Shown here: positions 53,466 through 60,795 of the stretch, one piece after another
Position numbering within the stretch: position 1 is the first letter of the stretch
How the letters are laid out: every line of letters begins with the position of its first letter
Source: Gillisia hiemivivida
GTDB lineage: Bacteria; Bacteroidota; Bacteroidia; Flavobacteriales; Flavobacteriaceae
DNA length: 64,000 nt
Assembly (NCBI RefSeq): GCF_007997295.1
Contig: NZ_VORY01000001.1
Location: forward strand, 186,001-250,000
Direction: 5' to 3'
Program-made: the position numbers and the translations under genes
Notes under the pieces: model-generated
Told to the model about the DNA's origin: nothing
Seen by the model: only the letters and a program-made list of their open reading frames with translations
The model's database searches: none

Positions 53466-54197
53466 CTATAGAATATCTGCAATAATCGTTTGCTCCACCT
53501 TTGCAATAATGCTATTGACATCGTCTGAATTTGCCAAAATTGGCTTGTGGATCTTCATTTTAATATTATGGCCAATTCCTAAGGGGAAGCTCCCGTATTC
53601 GAACAATTTCCAAGAATTATTGATGGTGATTGGCACAACCAAAGCATGTGGCATTTTTTTTAACATGATCTGTAAACCAGTTCCTGCAAATTTCTTGGGT
53701 CTTCCATCTCTGCTTCGGGTGCCTTCCGGGAAAATAACAGCAGAATGATGCGTTTCATTTAAATAATCTGCAAATTTTGAAATAATTACCACCGCTTGTT
53801 TGGGGTTCTTTCTATCTATTAATGCAGAGCCTCCATGCCTTAAATTGTATGAGATCCCTGGAATCCCTTTTCCTAGTTCTTTCTTACTAATGAATTTTGG
53901 ATAATGTTTTCTAAGATACCAGATGATTGGCGGAATATCGTAAAGTCCTTGATGATTAGAAACAAAGATACAAGGCACATCTGTTGGGATATTATGCGGA
54001 TTATCTACTGTAAAAGTAGTTCCCAAAATATTAAGGCATCGCATAAGGGTGAAATTAAAAACATCTACAGAAGTTTTATGAGCCTCTTTTCCAATAAAGG
54101 TAAAACAGAACCATTGGATCCCGTGAAATACCACTAAGGTTAAAAAGAAAAAAAAGTAAGATATAATTGAAAGAGGATAAGCTAGTATTTTCTTCAT
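53466..54197 (-). CDS. plsC: 1-acyl-sn-glycerol-3-phosphate acyltransferase
   Basis: A 243-residue PlsC-type acyltransferase that makes phosphatidic acid from lysophosphatidic acid at the inner membrane. The HX4D catalytic motif is NHQGLYD, the glycerol-phosphate motif is FPEGTRSRDG, and a hydrophobic N-terminal helix anchors it. I prefer the ATG at 54197 (MKKILAYP) to the one at 54218. Adjacency to gpsA-type functions is not seen; its neighbours are the HD hydrolase and a small lipoprotein. Confidence 0.9.
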   Translation of the reverse strand: MKKILAYPLSIISYFFFFLTLVVFHGIQWFCFTFIGKEAHKTSVDVFNFTLMRCLNILGTTFTVDNPHNIPTDVPCIFVSNHQGLYDIPPIIWYLRKHYPKFISKKELGKGIPGISYNLRHGGSALIDRKNPKQAVVIISKFADYLNETHHSAVIFPEGTRSRDGRPKKFAGTGLQIMLKKMPHALVVPITINNSWKLFEYGSFPLGIGHNIKMKIHKPILANSDDVNSIIAKVEQTIIADIL

Positions 54198-54254
54198 CTT
54201 AAATTGTGATTGCAGCAAAAATACATTTTTATGGAATAATGAGAAATGCTTTCT

Positions 54255-54632
54255 TTAATCCATTTTAATGCAGTCGCCATCTACACAGCCAATAGTTTGT
54301 GGTGGAGAAACTATACTGCAGTCACTCATTATTCCGTTTTGTTTATTGTATGCAGCTTCAGCAGCAGTATAATTTTCAACTAATTCCTTTAGTTTGTCCA
54401 GATCAACTTCAGAAGAAAACACCAGATAACCTTGTGGACCACCACAAGCTTTACTTCCGTAGGCCATATAGCTGCATTGTGAATTTTCAGTACAATTTTT
54501 TGAGGCTACTAAATTGGTGATCTCTTTAAATTGCAAATCCAAATCCCGTGTGCTTACTTCTTGAGTCTCTTCTGAATTTTGGCAACTTCCTGTTGTTCCT
54601 ATAAATAGTAAAAGAAGAATTAGGATTTTCAT
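54255..54632 (-). CDS. Small Cys-rich lipoprotein
   Basis: A 125-residue lipoprotein (lipobox TGSC). The mature region has six further Cys in the pattern NC-x5-QC-x8-ACGG, then DC, GC and DC near the end, and conserved-looking motifs KACGGPQGYLVFS and VDGDC. Three disulfides are likely in the periplasm or on the surface. The Cys pattern occurs in scattered small secreted bacterial proteins, but I assign no function. Confidence 0.75.
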   Translation of the reverse strand: MKILILLLLFIGTTGSCQNSEETQEVSTRDLDLQFKEITNLVASKNCTENSQCSYMAYGSKACGGPQGYLVFSSEVDLDKLKELVENYTAAEAAYNKQNGIMSDCSIVSPPQTIGCVDGDCIKMD

Positions 54633-54724
54633 TTCTGTTTTTATTTTTCAGGTTAAAAAGGAAAGATACTAAAAAAACCAACTTCCAGATAGTAGTGCTA
54701 AAATATCTAAATAAATAAGAGCAT

Positions 54725-54755
54725 AAAAAAAGCCGATCTTATTTAGATCGGCTTA
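54725..54755 (-). terminator. Terminator downstream of bacilliredoxin gene
   Basis: On the - strand AAGCCGATC and GATCGGCTT form a 9-base stem with a 7-base loop followed by a run of seven T. It lies past dispersed repeat copy D and would end the bacilliredoxin message. Confidence 0.8.
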
Positions 54756-54767
54756 GTATATTTAGAT

Positions 54768-54890
54768 ATCAAGAATCTCAGGACAAACCTTTGAGGTCTG
54801 TTCCGATGGTTCGTGAGGAAAATACTTTAAAAAAATTCAGGCATCCCGATAGCTATCGGAACGACTAATTAAACCCTCAATGAGGGATTA
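54768..54890 (-). repeat. Dispersed intergenic repeat, copy D (long form)
   Basis: On the - strand it begins TAATCCCTCATTGAGGG, with TAA being the bacilliredoxin stop codon. It continues through TTTAATTAG, a CCGATAGCTATCGG palindrome, GCCTGAATTTTTTTAAAG, CCTCA, and ends GAGATTCTTGATAT. Its internal part resembles that of copy C, so C and D are long forms and A and B short forms. Confidence 0.6.
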
Positions 54891-55298
54891 ACAAAACTCG
54901 TTGAAGGCACTTGTTAAGTTATCTGCGATCATCTCTGCAGGACGTCCTTCAATATGATGACGTTCTAACATATGAACTAATTCCCCGTCTTTAAATAATG
55001 CCATACAAGGTGAAGAAGGAGGGAAAGGGATCATGAAGCCACGAGCCTTATCTGTAGCCTCAGAATCTACACCTGCAAATACGGTTACCAGATTATCTGG
55101 AGTTTTGCCATTTTGTAAAGAGATACGAGCTCCTGGGCGTGCGTTAGCAGCTGCACATCCACAAACTGAATTTACTACTACCAAAGTAGTCCCTTTTTTT
55201 TCCATAGCAGCATCAACATCTGCAACGGTATGTAATTCTTGAAAACCTATATTCGTAAGGTCTTCTCTCATCGGTTTAACTAAATCTGCTGGATACAT
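54888..55298 (-). CDS. Bacilliredoxin, BrxA/BrxB family
   Basis: A 136-residue thioredoxin-fold protein of the YphP/YqiW family. The redox motif is CGC in VNSVCGCAAANARP near 54-67. The N-terminus MYPADLVKPMREDL and the C-terminal ERHHIEGR are typical. It reduces protein-bacillithiol mixed disulfides in Firmicutes, and some Bacteroidota make bacillithiol. The gene is a single unit, ending in repeat copy D and then a terminator. Confidence 0.93.
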   Translation of the reverse strand: MYPADLVKPMREDLTNIGFQELHTVADVDAAMEKKGTTLVVVNSVCGCAAANARPGARISLQNGKTPDNLVTVFAGVDSEATDKARGFMIPFPPSSPCMALFKDGELVHMLERHHIEGRPAEMIADNLTSAFNEFC

Positions 55299-55450
55299 AT
55301 ATAGAGTTTTTATTATAATTTATAAAGGGTAAAGATACAAATTAACTTTAGCTCTTCATATCTCAATTTCCTATATACTAATAGGCTCTACTTATAGATA
55401 TCAAAGACAAGTTTATGGGATATGGTCTCTTTAATACCTATTCAAAATAG

Positions 55451-55458
55451 TATATTTG
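55451..55458 (+). promoter_or_regulatory. -7 box of TerB-DnaJ gene
   Basis: TATATTTG followed by CC matches TAnnTTTG and lies 21 bases before the ATG at 55480. No good -33 TTG is seen. It overlaps the TTG at 55456, which is therefore not the start codon. Confidence 0.45.
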
Positions 55459-55479
55459 CCACTTATCAAGTTGAAATTT

Positions 55480-56211
55480 ATGTTTAAATGGATATTGGCC
55501 TTTGTAGGCTATATGTTTTTCAGATACCCTGGAGCAGTACTGGGGTTTATATTAGGAACTGTAATAGATAATTGGAATCGTTCTTCAGGAGGATTTACTT
55601 CGGTTTTTAAAACTGAAAGCAAAACGGTGTCTCCTGGCGATTTTGAATTGAATCTCCTTTCTTTAGCCTCTTTGGTGATAAAGGCAGACGGGCAAGTATC
55701 TCAAACTGAAATGGATTATGTGCGTACTTATTTTGTGCGTGCTTATGGAAAAGAGCGTGCAAATGCTACTTTTCGCACCTTTAATGAAATTATAAAGGAC
55801 AGGGAGATCTCTGCTCAAAGAATTGGACTCTACCTGCAGCAGCGTACCAAATACGAAGTGCGGTTACAGATCTTGCATTTTCTTTTTAGTATTGCACAAG
55901 CAGATGGATCAATCTCAACCGCTGAAGTTTCAGAATTACAATCTATTGCAGGCTTTTTAGCGCTGAATAATAGAGATTTTGAGAGTATTAAAGCAATGTT
56001 CTTTAAAAGTGCCGATAATGCCTATAAGATTTTAGAGATCGAAAAGTCGGCTACAGATGCAGAAGTTAAAAAGGCATTCAGAACCATGGCAAAGAAGTAT
56101 CATCCGGACAAGCTTCAGCATATGGACGAGGCTTACAGAACTGGAGCTCAAGACAAATTCACGAAAGTCCAAGAAGCCTACGAGCAGATCCAAAAAGAAA
56201 GAGGGATATAA
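55480..56211 (+). CDS. TerB-DnaJ membrane protein (DjlA-like)
   Basis: A 243-residue protein read from the ATG at 55480. An N-terminal membrane helix (about 3-28) with glycine-rich turns is followed by a TerB-like helical domain (about 50-165) and a C-terminal J-domain with the HPD motif (YHPDKL near 207) in AYKILEIEKSATDAEVKKAF context. This order matches E. coli DjlA, an inner-membrane J-protein that works with DnaK. It is a single-gene unit; a short gap separates it from the convergent TonB receptor. Confidence 0.9.
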   Translation: MFKWILAFVGYMFFRYPGAVLGFILGTVIDNWNRSSGGFTSVFKTESKTVSPGDFELNLLSLASLVIKADGQVSQTEMDYVRTYFVRAYGKERANATFRTFNEIIKDREISAQRIGLYLQQRTKYEVRLQILHFLFSIAQADGSISTAEVSELQSIAGFLALNNRDFESIKAMFFKSADNAYKILEIEKSATDAEVKKAFRTMAKKYHPDKLQHMDEAYRTGAQDKFTKVQEAYEQIQKERGI

Positions 56212-56279
56212 GGAAATTCCAAATCACCTTGATGCATTCCATTTCCCTTTGGGCATTTGGGAATAAACACGCTGCTGGA

Positions 56280-58550
56280 TTAAAAGCTATAATTAAGGTT
56301 CAACATTAAATTTCTACCGGGACTGCTCACATTAAAGGCCCTGAGAATGGACATATGATCTACATAGGTTTTGTTTAGCGCATTATACACGGTGATTCCA
56401 ATTTCAATATTGGTTTTTTCCAGATTGATTTTTTTGCTTGCACCCAAATTTAGCAGCACATATCCCGGGGTTTTCTCCTCATTAAAACCAAGCCTTTCTT
56501 GAGTATCAATAAGCCTTAATTTTGAAAATAGATAAAGCGATCTATCCTGAAGGGTAAAATAGCTTATTTCAACATTATAATTATTGGGAGGGATAAAACT
56601 TATGTTTTCATTCGATCCACTTTCAGATGCTCTTACAATGGCTCCTGAAATAGTGGTTTCCATTCGGTTGCTTTTCAACCAGCTGTGTTTTAAATCGAAC
56701 TCCATTCCGTAAAAATCGGCATCGGTTTGGAGATAAGACCATATTTCGAGACCATCTTCTTCCCGTACTTCATTGGTAGAAGCAAAAAAGATATAGTTGT
56801 TGATCCGGCTACCAAAAATTGAGACTTGACCCTGAAAATCTTTATTTCTATAACTGTAATTCGCATCTGCCTGAAAACTTTGTTCCCTTCCAAAATTTTC
56901 ATTGCCTTTTTCAAACCTGCTGGTTCCGGGATGGGGGCCATTGGAAAATAACTCTGCAAGATCCGGGGCTCTGAACCCGGTCGAAAAATTTAATTTGAGC
57001 GTGTTTTTTTTATCAAATTTAGTGGTCATCCCAAGTGAGCCTGTAAATCCGCTGAATGTTTTTGTGAGTTTGCGGTTTTCAGGATTTCCGGGCAGGATAA
57101 AATTATAAGCCACCAAAGATGCCGATGTCGCATCGGCGGTAACGGATCTATAATCATACCTTAGCGCCCCCTGTAAAAAAACAGATTCAAGTTTTAGACT
57201 ACTTAGATAATAAATACCGCTTTCAAAAGTTCGTGCATTCGGGATAAGAAATTTTTGAGCAGTCTCCAGATTATTATTTTGTTTAAAACTGCCCTGGGTT
57301 CCAATACTATGTTTGACTTTTCCCTTCGGAAACCGCAGTCTGAAATTGTAGAATGTATGATGCTGCATCAATCCAAGATCTACTAGATTGGGTTCGGTCT
57401 CAATTTCCTTCCTGTCATTAAAATGATAGGAGAGATGAACAAAACTCTCCAGAGTCTCGCTTTGAGTTCCCTGATTGTAGGAGATCAGGAAATCTTCCAC
57501 CTCCTGAAAGGGCAATTGCATATCCATGTCATTCCTGGTAGTTGCAAGCGATTTAGATGCATCCATTTCCTCATCACTAATAATTCCCAGATTTTGATTG
57601 TTGTAGGTAAATGACAACTTATTCTGAAAACTCTCTTTTTCAATCCCGGTATGCAACCGAATCGTTTGAGTATTGAATCTGCTGTTACCTATAATTCTCC
57701 CATCGCCGTTTTTATAATCGGCGTGCGTTTCATAAGCGGCATTAATAGCGAAAAACATGTCATTTTTATAGGATTTTCCCAAAGAACCATATGTTCTTAT
57801 TCCATTGGAAATACTGTTGAATGTAGTGCCGGCATTCCCAGCAAATTTTGTAGAATTTAGATAAAAATCATCATCTTTTGAAAGCAAAACCCCGCCCAAA
57901 GCGCCAGATCCATATAAAACCGATGCGGGACCTTTTATAACATCCACACTTTTTATCCCAAGATCGTTGATCCCCAATCCGTGATCTGCTCCCCACTGGT
58001 GATTTTCGAGTTTATTACCCTGATAGATAGTTACAATTCGTGAAAATCCAAGTCCGCGAATAAATGGTTTTACAATTCCCTGGCCGAATTCTGCTCCGTA
58101 AATTCCCGGAACTTCCCTCAGGATTCCCATCATACCGTTTGGGTTTCCCTTATTTTCAATTCCTGCCATACTAATTGAGGAAACATTGTAAGGCGTGCGT
58201 AGGGCTAAGCCGGATTGCTCATCTATAATTAAAACTTCAGAAAGTTCACTGGAGGTAATTTCCATCTGGAAATCTATTAGTACTTTTTGGTTGGGGCTTA
58301 TTGATATTTCCTTTTTTTTAGCCTCGTATCCTACAGCACTTATCTGCAATATATGGGTGCCTTCTGGAATGTTTTTCAAAAAATAGCTCCCGGATTCATT
58401 TGAGGTAGTTCCTAAATTTAGATCTTGTATATAAATATTCGCATAGATTACCGGTCCATCTTTAGATGAAACAATTCCGGAAAGTTCTCCGGATTGCGCA
58501 AAAGCATTGCCTCCGAACAAAAAAAGCTCTAAATATATCAGATATCTCAT
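56280..58550 (-). CDS. TonB-dependent receptor, probable metal uptake
   Basis: A 756-residue receptor. The signal peptide ends at NAFAQ, a carboxypeptidase-regulatory-like domain is at about 22-95, and the plug (about 120-235) contains IRGLGFSRIVTIYQGNKLENHQWGADHGLGI and YGSGALGGV. The barrel ends NLNYSF. It is divergent from a DtxR/MntR-type regulator with a palindromic site between, and the regulator is followed by a ZIP transporter, so metal (Zn, Mn or Fe) uptake is likely. Several 60-base lines here are 45-47% GC by hand count, higher than neighbours, so transfer is possible. Confidence 0.88.
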   Translation of the reverse strand: MRYLIYLELFLFGGNAFAQSGELSGIVSSKDGPVIYANIYIQDLNLGTTSNESGSYFLKNIPEGTHILQISAVGYEAKKKEISISPNQKVLIDFQMEITSSELSEVLIIDEQSGLALRTPYNVSSISMAGIENKGNPNGMMGILREVPGIYGAEFGQGIVKPFIRGLGFSRIVTIYQGNKLENHQWGADHGLGINDLGIKSVDVIKGPASVLYGSGALGGVLLSKDDDFYLNSTKFAGNAGTTFNSISNGIRTYGSLGKSYKNDMFFAINAAYETHADYKNGDGRIIGNSRFNTQTIRLHTGIEKESFQNKLSFTYNNQNLGIISDEEMDASKSLATTRNDMDMQLPFQEVEDFLISYNQGTQSETLESFVHLSYHFNDRKEIETEPNLVDLGLMQHHTFYNFRLRFPKGKVKHSIGTQGSFKQNNNLETAQKFLIPNARTFESGIYYLSSLKLESVFLQGALRYDYRSVTADATSASLVAYNFILPGNPENRKLTKTFSGFTGSLGMTTKFDKKNTLKLNFSTGFRAPDLAELFSNGPHPGTSRFEKGNENFGREQSFQADANYSYRNKDFQGQVSIFGSRINNYIFFASTNEVREEDGLEIWSYLQTDADFYGMEFDLKHSWLKSNRMETTISGAIVRASESGSNENISFIPPNNYNVEISYFTLQDRSLYLFSKLRLIDTQERLGFNEEKTPGYVLLNLGASKKINLEKTNIEIGITVYNALNKTYVDHMSILRAFNVSSPGRNLMLNLNYSF

Positions 58551-58581
58551 AAAATTATTTTTTACAAATTTACAAATATTA

Positions 58582-58597
58582 TTTAGATGAGTCTAAA
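58582..58597. promoter_or_regulatory. Candidate DtxR/MntR operator
   Basis: TTTAGA-TGAG-TCTAAA is a perfect 6-4-6 inverted repeat in the 99-base gap between the divergent TonB receptor and DtxR-type genes. A TATTTTTG -7 box for the regulator is at 58623-58630. A weaker relative, TTTAAAATCAATCTAAA on the - strand, is ahead of feoA at 63133-63149. Confidence 0.55.
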
Positions 58598-58649
58598 AAA
58601 GCTTTTATTTAAAATAAAAATGTATTTTTGATCAAAATAAATTAGGATT

Positions 58650-59306
58650 ATGTTCAGTCTCTCTGAAGAAAATTATTTAAAAGCGATCTTTCATTTGGAA
58701 AGGTCATATCCAACAGGGGTTAGTACTAACGCTTTGGCAGAAGAAATGAGTACGAAAGCTTCTTCGGTAACAGATATGATAAAGCGACTATCTGAGAAAA
58801 AATTGGTGGCTTATAAAAAATATCAGGGTGTTAAGCTTAGTAAGTTTGGTAGAGAAACTGCTGTAGAAGTAATTAGAAAACATCGTCTTTGGGAGGTTTT
58901 CTTGGTTGATAAACTGGGATTTGCCTGGGATGAAGTACACGAAGTGGCAGAACAACTGGAGCATATTAAATCTGATAAATTAATAAAAGAACTTGATAGA
59001 TTTCTAGATTTTCCGAAACGGGATCCTCACGGGGATCCTATTCCGGATTCAAAAGGAAATTTTGTAACCTCCAATAAGGTGTTGTTAGCCGAATTGAAGA
59101 AAGGAGAGTCTGGAATTTGTATTGGAGTAAAAGATTCTTCACCAGAATTCCTTCAATATTTAGACAAGAATAACATTGCATTAGGACAATTAATAGTGAT
59201 CCTTGAAAAGGAGTCTTTTGACCAGTCTATGCTTATAAATTTAAACGGAAAGGAGCTTAAGATCTCTAATGTGATCTCGAGTAATTTATATATAAAAACC
59301 TCTTAG
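58650..59306 (+). CDS. DtxR/MntR-family metalloregulator
   Basis: A 218-residue regulator. The winged helix covers about 1-72, the dimer/metal domain 73-145, and a C-terminal FeoA/SH3-like domain about 150-218. MntR-type ligands His78, Glu101, Glu104 and His105 (EQLEH) are present, with Glu where iron-type DtxR has Cys102. However, positions matching MntR Asp8 and Glu11 are Asn8 and Lys11, so one metal site may differ. It precedes a ZIP transporter by 3 bases and probably represses it when metal is plentiful. Confidence 0.92.
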   Translation: MFSLSEENYLKAIFHLERSYPTGVSTNALAEEMSTKASSVTDMIKRLSEKKLVAYKKYQGVKLSKFGRETAVEVIRKHRLWEVFLVDKLGFAWDEVHEVAEQLEHIKSDKLIKELDRFLDFPKRDPHGDPIPDSKGNFVTSNKVLLAELKKGESGICIGVKDSSPEFLQYLDKNNIALGQLIVILEKESFDQSMLINLNGKELKISNVISSNLYIKTS

Positions 59307-59309
59307 ATT

Positions 59310-60134
59310 ATGATGGAAACTATTATTGCTTACATGGAAAGTTTAAATCCAATTTTAGCGGCACTTTATGCAACACTTTTTACTTGGGGGGTTACTGCAC
59401 TTGGCGCTTCTTTAGTGTTTTTCTTTAATAAGATGAATAGAGCTTTTTTTGATGGAATGCTTGGTTTTACTGGTGGAGTTATGGTTGCCGCCAGTTTTTG
59501 GAGTTTACTGGCTCCGGGAATTGAAATGAGTCCCGGAGAAGGTTTTGTTAAAGTTATTCCTGCTGTTGTGGGTTTTACCCTGGGAGCTTTTTTTCTTTTT
59601 GGTCTCGATAAAGTTCTTCCCCATTTGCATGTAAATTTTAAAATGGATGAAAAGGAAGGTATTAAAACCCCTTGGCATAAATCTACTTTATTAACCCTAG
59701 CCATTACATTGCATAATATTCCTGAAGGATTAGCCGTGGGAGTGCTGTTTGGAGCTGCTGCAGCCGGTATTGAAGGTGCTAGTATTGGAGGTGCTGTGGC
59801 ACTCGCTATAGGGATTGGACTACAGAATTTCCCAGAAGGTTTCGCAGTAGCAATGCCCTTACGCCGGCAGGGCCTTAGCAAATGGAAAAGTTTTAATTTC
59901 GGACAACTTTCAGCGGCGGTAGAGCCTATAGCCGCAGTGCTTGGGGCTTGGGCAGTATTAACTTTTGAACCAATTTTACCTTATGCTTTATCGTTTGCAG
60001 CCGGGGCTATGATTTTTGTAGTGGTGGAGGAAGTGATTCCTGAATCTCAGCAGGAAAGATTTACCGACATTGCAACTATGGGATTTATAGGAGGATTTAT
60101 AGTTATGATGACTTTAGATGTTGGTTTGGGCTAA
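59310..60134 (+). CDS. ZIP-family metal transporter
   Basis: A 274-residue inner-membrane ZIP permease with eight helices. TM4 has HNIPEGLAVG and TM5 has QNFPEGFAVAMP, the metal-site motifs of the family (the TM5 His is Gln here). It imports Zn, Fe or Mn. It starts 3 bases after the DtxR/MntR-type gene and is probably in its operon. The start may be Met1 or Met2. Confidence 0.93.
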   Translation: MMETIIAYMESLNPILAALYATLFTWGVTALGASLVFFFNKMNRAFFDGMLGFTGGVMVAASFWSLLAPGIEMSPGEGFVKVIPAVVGFTLGAFFLFGLDKVLPHLHVNFKMDEKEGIKTPWHKSTLLTLAITLHNIPEGLAVGVLFGAAAAGIEGASIGGAVALAIGIGLQNFPEGFAVAMPLRRQGLSKWKSFNFGQLSAAVEPIAAVLGAWAVLTFEPILPYALSFAAGAMIFVVVEEVIPESQQERFTDIATMGFIGGFIVMMTLDVGLG

Positions 60135-60182
60135 AATTTGCAACAGCCAGTTTTAATTACAGTCTTTAAAATAAAATTGGTT

Positions 60183-60599
60183 ATGAAATATTGTTTGGTT
60201 CTTGTGTTTTCTTTGATAATGGTTTCTTCATATGCTCAAGAAAACGATTCTATTGTTCAATTTTATGCAGAAATTAATGCTAGTGAGCTGTTCTCTTTTG
60301 AAAACAAATCTATTCAGTTCAAAAAAGTGATCTCAGATTCAAGATGTCCCAAAGATGTTACCTGTGTTTGGGCCGGAGAAGCGAAAGTAATGCTCGCTAT
60401 TCTAGAAAACGGAAAACTAATTGAAGAGAAAATAGTAACGCTAAATGCCCAAAACAAAATTGATCTTAGCTTTTTAGGTCTGGAAGATATTTATTCTTTA
60501 AAAGCTCTAGATCTAATTCCTTATCCAGTTTCTAGTCATAAAATTAAAGATTCAGAATACTGTCTAAAAATTCAATTGAATAAAAAGGTAGAAAAATAA
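60183..60599 (+). CDS. Small exported protein
   Basis: A 138-residue protein read from the ATG at 60183, with a signal peptide ending at SSYAQ; an upstream in-frame start at 60138 would give a poor leader. The mature part has mixed strands, with a Cys pair in DSRCPKDVTCVWAGEAKV and a late Cys in SEYCLKI. The RCPxxxxCVWAGE segment occurs in many small exported bacterial proteins of unknown role. It follows the ZIP gene by 48 bases. Confidence 0.75.
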   Translation: MKYCLVLVFSLIMVSSYAQENDSIVQFYAEINASELFSFENKSIQFKKVISDSRCPKDVTCVWAGEAKVMLAILENGKLIEEKIVTLNAQNKIDLSFLGLEDIYSLKALDLIPYPVSSHKIKDSEYCLKIQLNKKVEK

Positions 60600-60607
60600 A
60601 TCAGGAA

Positions 60608-60757
60608 TTAGCTGCATCCACAACCTGAAACGCCACATTCTTTCTCAGATTCCTTTTTACTTTTTAAAAAGGCTGGCTTCCACACAAATTTTGTGATCAC
60701 ATATCCAACAGAGATCAAAAAGGTGATAAATACTAGTATGTTTTGTAATACGTCCAT
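60608..60757 (-). CDS. FeoB-associated Cys-rich membrane protein
   Basis: A 49-residue protein. One membrane helix (LQNILVFITFLISVGYVI) is followed by a Lys-rich segment and a Cys-rich end, ECGVSGCGCS. It lies 38 bases downstream of feoB on the same strand, the usual place for FeoC-like small partners. The Cys residues may bind a cluster or iron and support FeoB stability. The translation was read directly from the reverse complement. Confidence 0.82.
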   Translation of the reverse strand: MDVLQNILVFITFLISVGYVITKFVWKPAFLKSKKESEKECGVSGCGCS

Positions 60758-60795
60758 AATACTTATTTAAGTCGGTTTATATTTAAATTCTTACA

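Noticed and set aside
59366-59881. 171-codon open frame opposite the ZIP transporter
   Set aside because: Composition is the reverse image of a membrane protein gene; the + strand ZIP motifs are clear and in the proper operon context.
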